DNA of 64,000 nucleotides from Bradyrhizobium sp. 195 (GTDB taxonomy: Bacteria > Pseudomonadota > Alphaproteobacteria > Rhizobiales > Xanthobacteraceae), in NCBI RefSeq assembly GCF_023101665.1, contig NZ_CP082161.1:806001-870000 (forward strand), given 5' to 3'. The notes beneath the pieces are model-generated. The model was not told the DNA's origin. It did not search any database and was given only the letters and a program-made list of their open reading frames with translations. Below are positions 1 to 8,828 of the stretch, one piece after another (the first letter of the stretch is position 1; each line of letters begins with the position of its first letter). A program made the position numbers and the translations under genes.

Positions 1-1
1 C

Positions 2-217
2 CCCGGCATGGAGCCCCCGCCTGAGGCGCGGCTCGTCGACGGCTGGTTTCAGTGGCAGCCGAAGCGGGCGCCGATGCGGGAGGTCGTGCTCGGCAATTCC
101 GGCGCGGCGGGGGAGTGGCGGCTGTGCCATGATGGAAAGTGCCGGACGCTGTCGGAGATTGTCGGGCATCCCATTGGTGCTAACGTCACGGCGATGAGCG
201 TCTGCAAAGATCCGTAG
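2..217 (+). CDS. DUF1850 domain protein, C-terminal part (5' end outside window)
   Basis: This open frame enters from the left edge and ends at a TAG. The 71 visible residues contain GMEPPPEARLVDGW and a later WRLCHDGKCRTLSE block, which I recognise as the end of the DUF1850 family. Those proteins usually sit beside TRAP-TAXI transporter genes, but the neighbour that would confirm this lies outside the window. Only the C-terminal half is visible, so start, signal peptide and length cannot be judged. The stop codon falls inside a palindromic repeat (214-284), so the repeat supplies the last codon. Function is unknown. Confidence 0.6.
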   Translation, partial: PGMEPPPEARLVDGWFQWQPKRAPMREVVLGNSGAAGEWRLCHDGKCRTLSEIVGHPIGANVTAMSVCKDP

Positions 218-284
218 CCCGGATGGAGCGCAGCGCAATCCGGGAACAGTGGCCCCGGATTGCGCTGCGCTCCATCCGGGCTAC
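214..284. repeat. Perfect 31-bp inverted repeat (family A, copy 1)
   Basis: Arms at 214-244 and 254-284 are exact reverse complements separated by 9 bases. The arm begins GTAGCCCGGATGGAGCGCAG. A near-identical copy with one mismatch between arms lies at 53008-53093. It overlaps the stop codon of the upstream gene and precedes the SDR gene. In RNA it would form a very stable hairpin. Confidence 0.9.
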
Positions 285-313
285 AACAAGAACAACAACA
301 AAGGAGACACGCG

Positions 314-1120
314 ATGGATCGGCTCAAGGGCAAGGTTGCGATGGTGGTGGGAGCCGGCTCGATCGGTCCCGGCTGGGGCAACGGCAAGGCGACCGCGGTG
401 ACCTTCGCGCGCGAGGGAGCGCAGGTGTTCTGCGTCGATCGCAACGGCACTGCGGCCGAGGAGACCGCAAAGATCATCACCGGCGAAGGCGGCAAGGCGA
501 TCGCCTTCACTGCCGACGTCTCGCGGGCGAGCGAGATCGAGGCGATGGTGGCGGCGTGCCTCAAGGCCTACGGCCGCATCGACGTTCTCGACAACAATGT
601 CGGCATCGCCGAGATGGGCAGCGTGGTCGAGGTGACCGAGGAGAGCTGGGACCGCGTCTTCAGCGTCAACCTCAAGAGCGCCTATTTCGCCATGAAGCAT
701 GTCATCCCTGTCATGGTGAAGCAGGGCGGCGGTTCGATCATCAACATCTCCTCGATCGCCTCGATCCGCCACATGGGCATTTCCTACGTCACCTACGGCA
801 CCTCGAAGGCGGCGATGAACCAGATGACGCGCACGACCGCGATCGAGTTCGCGCGCCACCACGTCCGCGTCAATGCGATCCTGCCCGGCCTCATGAAGAC
901 GCCGATGGTCGAACATTCCGCAGGCCTTGCCGCCAGCTACGCCAAGGGCGATGTCGAAGCGATGTGGCGTGCCCGCGACGCACAAGTGCCGATGGGACAC
1001 ATGGGCGATGCCTTCGACGTCGCCAACGCCGCGCTGTTCCTGGCCTCGGACGAGTCGAAATATGTGACGGGGATCGAGCTGGTGGTCGATGGTGGGATCA
1101 CGTGCAAGGCGGGGGCGTAG
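314..1120 (+). CDS. SDR family NAD(P)-dependent oxidoreductase
   Basis: A 268-residue protein of normal length for a classical short-chain dehydrogenase/reductase. The Rossmann start is unusual: G13-A-G-S-I-G18-P-G20-W-G22-N-G24, a longer glycine loop than the usual TGxxxGxG. Next come D68 in a TADVS block, an NNVG motif near residue 94 in place of NNAG, catalytic serines at 146-147, and the YxxxK pair Y161/K165. The C-terminal end has the usual YVTGxxxxVDGG-type strand. The ATG at 314 was chosen because AAGGAG lies 8 bases upstream. The substrate cannot be told from sequence. The gene stands alone between two palindromic repeats. Confidence 0.88.
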   Translation: MDRLKGKVAMVVGAGSIGPGWGNGKATAVTFAREGAQVFCVDRNGTAAEETAKIITGEGGKAIAFTADVSRASEIEAMVAACLKAYGRIDVLDNNVGIAEMGSVVEVTEESWDRVFSVNLKSAYFAMKHVIPVMVKQGGGSIINISSIASIRHMGISYVTYGTSKAAMNQMTRTTAIEFARHHVRVNAILPGLMKTPMVEHSAGLAASYAKGDVEAMWRARDAQVPMGHMGDAFDVANAALFLASDESKYVTGIELVVDGGITCKAGA

Positions 1121-1138
1121 CACTTCTACCAGCCCGGT

Positions 1139-1269
1139 CGTCCTGAGGTGCGAGTGGCGCGATGCACGAGCATCGCGCCGGGAGCCTCGAAGGATGAACG
1201 GCCCCGCTGCTGCAGCCGGGCCGTCGCCCTTCGAGGGCCGCTGAAGGAGCGGCCACCTCAGGGTGACGG
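1139..1269. repeat. Palindromic intergenic repeat (family B, copy 1)
   Basis: The outer ends are CGTCCTGAGGTG and CACCTCAGGGTGACGG, complementary over the CCTGAGGTG core, with inner segments GCCTCGAAGGATG and CCTTCGAGGGCC also able to pair. A second copy of the same design is at 33553-33684. It fills the gap between the convergent SDR gene and the membrane protein gene. Confidence 0.8.
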
Positions 1270-1311
1270 ATTGAGATTAATGCTTGGGACGACAGCGGAG
1301 TGTTTGGAAAC

Positions 1312-2082
1312 CTACTGCGCCAGCGCCAGAATCCCGCCGGCGAACGCATGCCAGGCCGCGCTCTCGCTGATCGGCCAGTTCAGCACCTTCACCGTCAGCA
1401 GCGCGAGCGTGCCATAGATATAGACCGGATGCACGCGGCCTTCGCTGCGCCAGTCGCGCACCATGGCGACGACGAGCAGGAGCGATGCGACGACAGCCGG
1501 CGCGATCGTCACCGGCACGGGCGGCGGACCGGGCGGTCCCGGAGGCGCGAGGAAGGTCAGAAACCAACGCGCGATCGCGGCATCAAGGATCGAGACCGCG
1601 GCGAGCAGCATCAGGCGCTTGTGAGTCTCGGGCCTGCGCGTGTTCATGATCGCGAGAACGAACACGATCGCGAAGAACGCGATCCCGCTCATCGGCACGA
1701 TCGAGAAGCCGATGCCGGCGTCTTTCTGGCCGAGCGCTGCGGCATGCTGCATCACGTGCACGGAGGCGAGGAAGCCGAAGATCGTCATCGCGGTCGCGAG
1801 CGACACGCCGGCGATGCCGAGTGAACGATGATTGACGACGCGGCCCGAGGCTGCGAGCCAGGTCTGGAACACGAAATAGAGAGACCAGGTGAAGAACAAG
1901 AGTCCGTGAAAGTGAATCACGGGGCTTGCGGACAACGTCCGGTTGGCGAGCGGAACCCAATAGGTCGGCGCGAAGCCAAAAAATGCAGTGGCCGCGCAGG
2001 CTAGGGACATATGCAGATAAAAATGCCGTGCAGGCGACGCATCTCGCGCGCGTACACGACGGTCGTCGGTCAGGGTCGTCAT
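1312..2082 (-). CDS. Seven-helix integral membrane protein of unknown function
   Basis: About 256 residues with roughly seven hydrophobic segments. A short polar N-terminus precedes a first helix containing AATAFFGFAPTYW. A His-containing segment VIHFHGLLFF follows, and a second conserved-looking block has NHRSLG. Between helices 5 and 6 is a Pro-rich loop (PPGPPGPPP). Paired histidines in and next to helices could bind a metal or haem, but no known family is clear to me. I chose the ATG at 2082; a TTG seven codons upstream is possible, and neither has a strong ribosome site. It lies downstream of, and in the same direction as, the antiporter gene's strand, but a repeat separates them. Confidence 0.65.
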   Translation of the reverse strand: MTTLTDDRRVRARDASPARHFYLHMSLACAATAFFGFAPTYWVPLANRTLSASPVIHFHGLLFFTWSLYFVFQTWLAASGRVVNHRSLGIAGVSLATAMTIFGFLASVHVMQHAAALGQKDAGIGFSIVPMSGIAFFAIVFVLAIMNTRRPETHKRLMLLAAVSILDAAIARWFLTFLAPPGPPGPPPVPVTIAPAVVASLLLVVAMVRDWRSEGRVHPVYIYGTLALLTVKVLNWPISESAAWHAFAGGILALAQ

Positions 2083-2125
2083 CAGGAGTGAGTCTGGGGA
2101 CAAGGGGTTTGGTTCAAATTCCGCT

Positions 2126-2280
2126 GTCGTCCCGGGGCGCGCGTAGCGCGAGCCCGGGACCCATAACCACAGGGTCGAATTACCGCGCGAACTGGTAACC
2201 CCGAGTCTTCGCCCAACTTCTCCCTGTGGCTATGGATCCCGGATCGGCGCGCGCCTAAGGGCGCGCTTGTCCGGGACGAC
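2126..2280. repeat. Palindromic intergenic repeat (family E, copy 1)
   Basis: Begins GTCGTCCCGGGGCGCGCG and ends GCGCGCTTGTCCGGGACGAC. The outer 10 bases are near-perfect complements, and inside are GGGACCCATAACCACAGG and CTGTGGCTATGGATCCC, which also pair. A related copy is at 25880-25993. It lies 3' of the antiporter gene and 5' of the membrane protein gene on the minus strand. Confidence 0.8.
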
Positions 2281-2298
2281 ACCGGTTTTGTATGTGCC

Positions 2299-3843
2299 TC
2301 ATCCCCCCGCGCTCAATTCCGCGCGATCGAGCTCCTCTTCGATCCGGTGGAAGGCGTCGTCGCCGATCACCTCGGTGGCACGGAGATCGAAGATCGATTT
2401 GCGGGCAGCCTCGATGGCGCGGCGGCGCAGGGGATCGGCGGGCAGTTCGCCATTGGCGATGCCGCCGTTGGGATCGTTTTCGGCCTGCATCAGGATGGCG
2501 CGATATTCGAGCCTCAGGATCTCCGCTTCCTCCGACGGATCGCTCTCGATCGCATCGAGCGCGGCGCGATAGGCGACGGCGCGGGCGTGCGCGACCTCGG
2601 TGCCGACGGGATCGTCGTCCTTGAGGCCGAACGCCAGAATCAGCGGTCGCAGCGTCAGGCCCTGGATCACCAGCGATCCCAGCACCACCGCAAAGGCGAT
2701 GAAGACGATGAAGTCGCGATAGGGAAAATTCTCCGGTAGCGCGAAAGCGGTGGCGAGCGTGACGAGGCCGCGCATGCCGCACCAGGAGATGATGAGGCCG
2801 CCCTTGGCCGAAGCGACTTGCCTCGGATCCTTCGGATGATAGATCCCCTGCGCGACCAGCACACGCAAGGTCGTGCGGTAGAACGTCACCCAGAGCAGCC
2901 GGACCAGCACCACGGTGAGCAGGATCCAGGCCGCTGCCACGCAATATTCCCAGCGCACGTTCGCGTCCAGCCGCGTCCAGATCGGCCGCATCTGCATGCC
3001 GATCAGCATGAAGGCGAGCACGTTGAGCACGAACACCATCGTCTCCCAGACCGCATAGGACGGCACCCGCAGCCGCGCCGGCATGCGCGCCCCTGCCGTG
3101 CGCGCAAGGGTGATGGCGTAGACCACGATGGTGAGGATTCCGGAGAGGCCGAGATGTTCGGCGGCGATCCAGATCATGAAGGTGGTAGCGAATTGCACGA
3201 TGATCGCGCTCGGGGCCTCGGTCACGCGCTCCATGAACAGCGGAATGATGCGGCCTGCGACGAGTCCCGCCACAACGCTGCCGACCAGCGCCAGCGCCAT
3301 GGTCGGCGCGACCTGGCTCCATGTCAGATGCTCGGCGGCGACCGCGCCGACCGCGATGCGATAGATCAGCAGCGCGGTGGCGTCGTTGAGCAGGCTCTCG
3401 CCTTCCAGGACCTTCACCATGCGGTGGGGCAGCTTGACCTGGCTCAGGATCGCGACCGCAGCGGTCGCATCGGGCGGCGCCACGATGGCACCGAGCGCAA
3501 CCGCGGCGGCCCACGGCATATCGGGCATCAGCCGGTGCGCGACGAAGGCGACGCCGGCCGTGGTCAGGCCGACCGCGGCGACGACGAGGGTCGAGACGGG
3601 AACCCAATTGTTGCGCAGATCGCGCAGCGAGGTGTCGAAGGCGGCGTCGAGCAGCACCGGTGCGACAAAAAGCGCCAATGCCAGGTCCGGCTCCAGCGCC
3701 CAGGACGGGCTGGATGGCACGAAGGCGATCAGTGCGCCGCCGATGGCGAGAAAGGTCGGGTAGGGGACCTTGATCCGCCGCGCCAGCGCCGATAAGGCAA
3801 CGGCGCCGAGCAGAAGCGTGATGATCCATTCGAATGTCGACAC
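2299..3843 (-). CDS. Na+/H+ antiporter, CPA1 (NhaP-like) family
   Basis: A 514-residue inner-membrane protein that would exchange Na+ (or K+) for H+. About 12 hydrophobic helices occupy the first 400 residues. Family landmarks are the GAIVAPPDATAAVAI segment, which carries the ion-binding Asp, and LEGESLLNDATALLIY in the next helix. The last about 110 residues are a charged cytoplasmic tail rich in Glu and Arg. I use GTG at 3843, giving an N-terminus beginning STFEWIITLLLG as in relatives; another GTG 11 codons upstream (3876) is possible. Neither has a clear ribosome site. No partner gene is visible, which fits the usual single-gene antiporters. Confidence 0.88.
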   Translation of the reverse strand: MSTFEWIITLLLGAVALSALARRIKVPYPTFLAIGGALIAFVPSSPSWALEPDLALALFVAPVLLDAAFDTSLRDLRNNWVPVSTLVVAAVGLTTAGVAFVAHRLMPDMPWAAAVALGAIVAPPDATAAVAILSQVKLPHRMVKVLEGESLLNDATALLIYRIAVGAVAAEHLTWSQVAPTMALALVGSVVAGLVAGRIIPLFMERVTEAPSAIIVQFATTFMIWIAAEHLGLSGILTIVVYAITLARTAGARMPARLRVPSYAVWETMVFVLNVLAFMLIGMQMRPIWTRLDANVRWEYCVAAAWILLTVVLVRLLWVTFYRTTLRVLVAQGIYHPKDPRQVASAKGGLIISWCGMRGLVTLATAFALPENFPYRDFIVFIAFAVVLGSLVIQGLTLRPLILAFGLKDDDPVGTEVAHARAVAYRAALDAIESDPSEEAEILRLEYRAILMQAENDPNGGIANGELPADPLRRRAIEAARKSIFDLRATEVIGDDAFHRIEEELDRAELSAGG

Positions 3844-3976
3844 GATGATCCCCGCAGCCGATATGAGCGGCGCCACAAGCTAGCACCAATCCGGCCGTAG
3901 ATAGTACGGCCCCGAGGCAAGAACCAAGGCAAGGGTTAAGTCAGGTCCGAAAGCAAGACTTCCGACTGCAGCGAGC

Positions 3977-4741
3977 ATGCGTTTTCAAAAACTCATTCAA
4001 TCGTCAGGTGCCGTATTGCTTTGCGCGCTCTCGCTCGCCGCCGCTCAGGCTGCGACCGGCGGCGAGCCGGCTGCGGTGATCCAGCTCGATGTCGCGTCAT
4101 GCCTCGCGGCGACCGCGGCCGACGACATGGACAAGGCCGCCACGGCCTGCGCCGCCGTGATCGACAATGAGAAGACGGTGAAGGCGGATCTGATCAAGGC
4201 GCTGATCGCGCGCGCGGCGCTCTATGCGCGGCACGACCAGATCGACCGTGCCATTGCCGACGACAGCCGCGTTCTATTGCTCGACCCGACGCTTGCCGAC
4301 ATCTTCAATGCGCGCGGCGAGCTCTGGCTCAAGAAGGGCGACAAGCCCAAGGCGGTGCAGGATTTCGGCGCGGCGCTGAAGATCGACCCGAACCACGAGA
4401 AGGCCAAGGCCAATCACAAGGCGATGGCGCGCGAGATCGAGCGGATCGGCGCGCAGATGGCCGTCGCCGGCAAGCCCAGCTTCAATTGCAGGCGTGCGGC
4501 CCGGGCTGTGGAGAAGGCGATCTGCGGCAATCGCGAACTCGCCGATCTCGATCGCGAGATTTTTGGGTCGAACGCGCGTGCGATCAGGGAGGCGCGCAAT
4601 CCGGCGGAAGCGAAGAACCTCCAGCGTGAGCAGGACGAGTTCATTGCCCGCCGCAATGCCGGTTTCGGCCAGCCGGGATACGATCTGAAGAAGGCGATGC
4701 AGGAGCGGTTGCAACGGCTCAACGGGGTGGATGGGTATTGA
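3977..4741 (+). CDS. Periplasmic TPR protein with LprI-like C-terminal domain
   Basis: 254 residues. Residues 1-25 are a signal peptide (hydrophobic run ALSLAAAQA before ATG). Helical TPR-like repeats follow from about 60 to 160. Residues 169-250 form a separate domain with C171 and C183 in the pattern FNC..A....E..IC, then LDREI and RNAGFGQPGYDLKKAM. This matches the small LprI/DUF1311 fold best known from a lysozyme-inhibitor lipoprotein. The next gene has the same architecture, so the two arose by duplication. A role in the cell envelope is likely; lysozyme inhibition is only an inference from the family. Confidence 0.75.
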   Translation: MRFQKLIQSSGAVLLCALSLAAAQAATGGEPAAVIQLDVASCLAATAADDMDKAATACAAVIDNEKTVKADLIKALIARAALYARHDQIDRAIADDSRVLLLDPTLADIFNARGELWLKKGDKPKAVQDFGAALKIDPNHEKAKANHKAMAREIERIGAQMAVAGKPSFNCRRAARAVEKAICGNRELADLDREIFGSNARAIREARNPAEAKNLQREQDEFIARRNAGFGQPGYDLKKAMQERLQRLNGVDGY

Positions 4742-4762
4742 GGGCTTTGCTCGAAGAGAGGT

Positions 4763-4846
4763 CGTCATGCCCGGGTTATCCCGGGCATCCAAGTGCTTTC
4801 AGCCCCAGGTTAGACGTGGATGGCCGGGTCAAGCCCGGCCATGACG
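4763..4846. repeat. Palindromic intergenic repeat (family C, copy 1)
   Basis: Two short hairpins, CCCGGGTTATCCCGGG and GCCGGGTCAAGCCCGGC, are enclosed by CGTCATG and CATGACG ends. A second copy is at 36562-36643. It sits between the two tandem TPR/LprI genes. Confidence 0.85.
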
Positions 4847-4925
4847 GCGTGGACAGGCCCGAATTGAACCCATCCCTTGCCAGCCGCGACAATGGTGAGA
4901 ACCCGACGTCACGGAGCTCTCTGCC

Positions 4926-6311
4926 ATGTGCGGTACGTATCCTTCCGCGCAAACGTCTTCGTTTGCCAAAACTTCGCTGCGAATCTTTCTGTTCAGCGCG
5001 GCAATGAGCTTCGTTCTTGCCGCCCCGGCCTCTGCCGCCACCGATTGCGTGATGGGGAGCAAGGCCGCTCCGGCGGAGCTGATTCCGGCCTGCAGCACCA
5101 TCATCGACCAAGCCGCCAATTCCGCTTCCGACCGCGCCGCGGCGCTGCTGGTCCGTGCTGACGCCAATGCGCGGAGCTCGGGTGGCCTCACCCAGGCCCT
5201 GAGGGACATCGACCGCGCCATTGCGCTCGACGGCAAGGATGCAACGGCCTGGCGCCTGCGCGGCGACCTCCTGCGCGAGGCCGGCGGTGACCTCAATCGC
5301 GCCGCTGCTGACCTCAGCAAGGCGATCGAGCTCGATCCTGAGAATGCGGAGGCCTTTGAGCTGCGCGGTGTCGTCTATACCAATCAGCGCCGGCTCGACC
5401 GCGCGCTCGCCGACTACGACCGGGCGATCAAGCTGAAGCCGGATTATGCGCAGGCCTGGTCCGACCGCGGCGTGGCCTATTATCTCGGTGGTGACAACGA
5501 AAAGGCGATCAAGAATTTCGACGAGGCCTTGCGGCTCGACCCCGACCGGCCCCGCACCTACACCAACCGTGGCGCGGCCTGGAAGAAGCTCGGCCACTAC
5601 GACAAGGCGGTCGCCGATGACGGCGAGGCGATCAGGCTCGATCCGAAGGTGCCGGAATATTACGACAATCGCGGTCTCGTCTATGCCGCGATGGGCGAAT
5701 ACGACAAGGCCATCGCCGATTACGACCAGGCGATCCGGCGGGAGCAGCGCCCGAACTTCCTGACCAATCGCGGCGATTCCTACCAGTTCAAGGGCGAGCT
5801 CGGGGCTGCCTTGAGCGACTATGATGCCGCCCTCAAGCTCGATCCGAACTTTGCGAAGACCTACAACAACCGCGCCGTGCTCTACAAGAAAATGGGTGAG
5901 CGCGCGAAGGCTCTGGCCGACTACGAGGCGGCCTTGCGGCTCGACCCCGCCAACGACAATGCCGCGAGCGGTCGCCGCGCCATGATCGCCGAGATCGCGA
6001 AATTCGGCACTGAACCGCCGCGGGCGCTGAATGCGGCGTCCGGCAACGGTCCGTCCTTTCCATGCGCGACGGCCAAGCGTGAGGTCGAAAAGGTGATCTG
6101 CGCCGATCCGCAACTGGGCGTGCTCGACCGCCAGATCGCCGAGACTTACGATCGCGTCCTGAAATCGGCGGGCAAGCGCGCGGCTGGCGAGCTGCGCAAG
6201 ACCCAGCGCGATTTCCTCGTCACCCGTAACGCCAGCTTTGGTCGTCCGGGCTACGACCTGAAGAAAATCATGCAGGATCGCTTGCAGAAGCTGAATGCGA
6301 TGGAGAGCTGA
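4926..6311 (+). CDS. Periplasmic TPR-repeat protein with LprI-like C-terminal domain (paralogue)
   Basis: 461 residues. A signal peptide ends near residue 38 (APASA-AT). About eight consecutive TPR units follow (from residue 75 to about 345), each with the A..LDP/YDRAI....P..A pattern. Residues about 375-461 carry the same LprI-like domain as the upstream gene, with Cys pairs in FPCATAKREVEKVICAD and the shared RNASFGRPGYDLKKIM end. The ATG at 4926 gives 14 extra residues before the hydrophobic core; a later start is possible. It is a longer version of the upstream gene, separated from it only by a repeat. The TPR array suggests protein binding in the periplasm. Confidence 0.8.
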   Translation: MCGTYPSAQTSSFAKTSLRIFLFSAAMSFVLAAPASAATDCVMGSKAAPAELIPACSTIIDQAANSASDRAAALLVRADANARSSGGLTQALRDIDRAIALDGKDATAWRLRGDLLREAGGDLNRAAADLSKAIELDPENAEAFELRGVVYTNQRRLDRALADYDRAIKLKPDYAQAWSDRGVAYYLGGDNEKAIKNFDEALRLDPDRPRTYTNRGAAWKKLGHYDKAVADDGEAIRLDPKVPEYYDNRGLVYAAMGEYDKAIADYDQAIRREQRPNFLTNRGDSYQFKGELGAALSDYDAALKLDPNFAKTYNNRAVLYKKMGERAKALADYEAALRLDPANDNAASGRRAMIAEIAKFGTEPPRALNAASGNGPSFPCATAKREVEKVICADPQLGVLDRQIAETYDRVLKSAGKRAAGELRKTQRDFLVTRNASFGRPGYDLKKIMQDRLQKLNAMES

Positions 6312-6352
6312 GAGCCGCTTGAGAAGCCGAAGTTAAACGGCTGGCTCCGTAA

Positions 6353-6500
6353 CCTCTCCCGCTTGCGGGAGAGGTCGACGCGCTCGAAGAGCGCGGCGGG
6401 TGAGGGCTTTCTCCTCTTGGAGACTTGCAGCTAACGCCTCGGGCAATCCCGACGCGGAGGCACCCCCACCCCAGCCCTCCCCCGCAAGCGGGAGAGGGAG
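6353..6500. repeat. Palindromic intergenic repeat (family D, copy 1)
   Basis: Starts CCTCTCCCGCTTGCGGGAGA, itself a hairpin, and ends CCCGCAAGCGGGAGAGGG, so the two ends also pair with each other. Related copies are at 39162-39268 and 51649-51789. The rest of the 372-base gap (6312-6683) holds no gene that I can support; an open frame in line with prpE extends through it but lacks a family match. Confidence 0.85.
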
Positions 6501-6683
6501 CAACCACCATTGCCGCAGCGACTCCGCCTCCACCAAAAGCCCCATTCTTTTCAGCTTGAACCGCGGCCCGTTCCCGGGAAAATAGCCCTCAAACAAGGCC
6601 GGCACTTGATCCTGGTCATGGCGGCACGCCCGTCCTGCCACGAGGTTCAGGGCCAGCCGAATAAAGGGAACGGGAGCGCGGGA

Positions 6684-8594
6684 ATGAACATCCAGGGCAA
6701 GAGTCTCTATCATGAGGTCCATGCGCGCTCGCTCGCCGACCCCGATGGCTTCTGGGCCGAGGCGGCGAAAGAGATCGACTGGATCGAGCCGCCCAAGAAA
6801 ATCTTCGACGCCTCGCAGGGAACCTACGGCCGCTGGTTCACGGGCGGTGTCGCCAACACCTGCTACAACGCGCTCGACCGCCATGTCGAACGCGGCCGCG
6901 CCGACCAGGTCGCGCTGATCCATGATTCACCGCTGACGGGCAGCGTCACCCAACTGACCTATGCGGAACTGCTGAACGAGGTGCAGGCGCTCGCCGCCAT
7001 CATGCAGGATTTTGGCGTCGCCAAGGGCGATCGCGTCATCCTCTATATGCCGATGGTGCCGGAGGCCGTGGTCGCGATGCTCGCCTGCGCGCGGATCGGC
7101 GCGGTGCATTCCGTGGTGTTCGGCGGCTTTGCTGCGAAAGAGCTCGCCACTCGCATCGACGACGCGCAGCCGAAACTCATACTCTCAGCGAGCTGCGGCA
7201 TCGAGCCCGGCCGTATCGTGCAGTACAAGCCGCTGCTCGACGAGGCGATCAAGCTTGCCGGCAGCAAGCCGAAGGCCTGCATCGTGCTGCAACGTCCGCA
7301 GCTGACCTGCGACCTGACCCCGGGCCGCGACTATGATTGGGCGAGCCTGCGCCGCAAGGCGCTGAACGACGGCAAGAAAGCTACTTGCGTGGGCGTTGCC
7401 GCGACCGATCCACTCTACATCCTCTACACCTCGGGAACCACGGGCATCCCGAAGGGCGTCGTGCGCGACAATGGCGGCCATCTCGTCGCGGTGAAATGGT
7501 CGATGTTCAATCTCTACGGCGTCAAGCCGGGCGAGGTGTGGTGGTGCGGCTCCGATATCGGCTGGGTTGTCGGTCACAGCTACATCGTCTATGGCCCGCT
7601 GCTGCACGGCGCGACGACGATCATGTATGAGGGCAAGCCGGTCGGCACGCCCGACGCCGGCGCGTTCTGGCGCGTGATCTCCGAGCACAAGGCCGTTGCC
7701 TTCTTCACCGCGCCGACCGCGTTCCGCGCGATCCGGAAAGATGATCCGGAAGGAAAGTTCATCCGGCAATACGACCTGTCGAAATTCCGCACCCTGTTCC
7801 TCGCCGGCGAGCGCGCCGATCCGCCGACGGTGGAATGGGCGGAGCAGCAACTGAAGGTGCCGGTGATCGACCATTGGTGGCAGACCGAGACCGGCTGGTG
7901 CATCGCCGGCAATCCGGTCGGACTCGGCATGCTGCCGGTGAAGCATGGTTCGCCGACGGTGCCGATGCCGGGCTACCAGGTGGATGTCGTCGACGAGGCG
8001 GCCAAGCCGGTGGGACCCAACACCATGGGCTCGATCGTCATCAAGCTGCCGATGCCGCCGGGCTGCCTGCCGACGCTGTGGAATCAGGACGAGCGTTTCA
8101 GGGAAGCCTATCTCACCGAATTCCCCGGCTATTACAAAACCTCCGATGCCGGCTACAAGGACGAGGACGGCTATGTCTTCGTCATGGGCCGCACCGACGA
8201 CATCATCAACGTCGCCGGACATCGGCTCTCCACCGGCGGCATGGAGGAGATCCTTGCCTCGCATCCCGATGTCGCCGAATGCGCGGTGCTCGGCGTCAAG
8301 GACGCGATCAAGGGCGAGGTGCCCTGCGGTTTCCTGGTGCTCAAGGCCGGCGTGAAGCGTGCGCCAGCTGAGATCGAGAAGGAGATCGTCGCGCTGGTGC
8401 GCGACAAGCTCGGCCCGGTCGCCGCCTTCAAGCTCGCGATCACGGTCGGCCGGCTGCCCAAGACGCGCTCCGGCAAGATTCTGCGCGGCACCATCAAGAA
8501 GATCGCCGACGGCGAGCCCTGGACCATGCCGGCGACCATCGAAGATCCCAAGACGCTCGACGAGATCGGGGAGGCGCTGAAGGGGAGGGTGTGA
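6684..8594 (+). CDS. prpE: Propionyl-CoA synthetase (acetyl-CoA synthetase-like)
   Basis: 636 residues, the usual length for PrpE. It activates propionate with ATP and CoA to propionyl-CoA in the cytoplasm. The N-terminal block WAEAAKEIDWIEPPKK is typical of this family. The AMP-binding P-loop YTSGTTGIPKG is at residues 248-258 and is followed by VVRDNGGH, which is characteristic of propionyl- rather than acetyl-CoA synthetases. The C-terminal motif KTRSGKILRG contains K598, the lysine that is acetylated to switch the enzyme off in relatives. I chose the ATG at 6684 (after GGGAGCGCGGGA) rather than a start 58 codons upstream, because the upstream part has no family similarity. No prp or methylcitrate genes lie beside it. 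Confidence 0.93.
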   Translation: MNIQGKSLYHEVHARSLADPDGFWAEAAKEIDWIEPPKKIFDASQGTYGRWFTGGVANTCYNALDRHVERGRADQVALIHDSPLTGSVTQLTYAELLNEVQALAAIMQDFGVAKGDRVILYMPMVPEAVVAMLACARIGAVHSVVFGGFAAKELATRIDDAQPKLILSASCGIEPGRIVQYKPLLDEAIKLAGSKPKACIVLQRPQLTCDLTPGRDYDWASLRRKALNDGKKATCVGVAATDPLYILYTSGTTGIPKGVVRDNGGHLVAVKWSMFNLYGVKPGEVWWCGSDIGWVVGHSYIVYGPLLHGATTIMYEGKPVGTPDAGAFWRVISEHKAVAFFTAPTAFRAIRKDDPEGKFIRQYDLSKFRTLFLAGERADPPTVEWAEQQLKVPVIDHWWQTETGWCIAGNPVGLGMLPVKHGSPTVPMPGYQVDVVDEAAKPVGPNTMGSIVIKLPMPPGCLPTLWNQDERFREAYLTEFPGYYKTSDAGYKDEDGYVFVMGRTDDIINVAGHRLSTGGMEEILASHPDVAECAVLGVKDAIKGEVPCGFLVLKAGVKRAPAEIEKEIVALVRDKLGPVAAFKLAITVGRLPKTRSGKILRGTIKKIADGEPWTMPATIEDPKTLDEIGEALKGRV

Positions 8595-8651
8595 GGTTTG
8601 CTCTGGCGGTCATGCCAGTGAGACGCGGGGCCGCTACCCAACCTCCGCCGA

Positions 8652-8750
8652 CATCACCCGCGAAAGCGGGTGATTCAGTACGCCGCAGCAGCAGTGTGAC
8701 CCAATGACCGCCGCGGCGTACTGGATTCCCCGCTTTCGCGGGGAATGACA
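8652..8750. repeat. Palindromic intergenic repeat (family F, copy 1)
   Basis: Contains hairpin CACCCGCGAAAGCGGGTG and hairpin CCCCGCTTTCGCGGGG, joined by CAGTACGCCGC and GCGGCGTACTG, which pair with each other. A sister copy with different inner bases is at 12869-12972. It lies 3' of prpE. Confidence 0.85.
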
Positions 8751-8828
8751 GCGTGCGCGGAACGGCCTCCTGGGACTTACATTCTCCGCATTCCGCGCTA
8801 AACAGGGCCGGCCAACAGGGGACCTCGT

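Noticed and set aside
214..284. Perfect inverted repeat considered as insertion-sequence ends
   Set aside because: There is no transposase or target duplication, and the 71-base unit is a hairpin-type repeat found again at 53008.
2101..2130. GGTTCAAATTCC looked like a tRNA T-arm
   Set aside because: No acceptor stem, D-arm or anticodon arm can be built around it.
6510..6683. 58-codon N-terminal extension of prpE
   Set aside because: Its sequence has no similarity to PrpE, it crosses repeat-rich DNA, and the ATG at 6684 gives the standard protein length.
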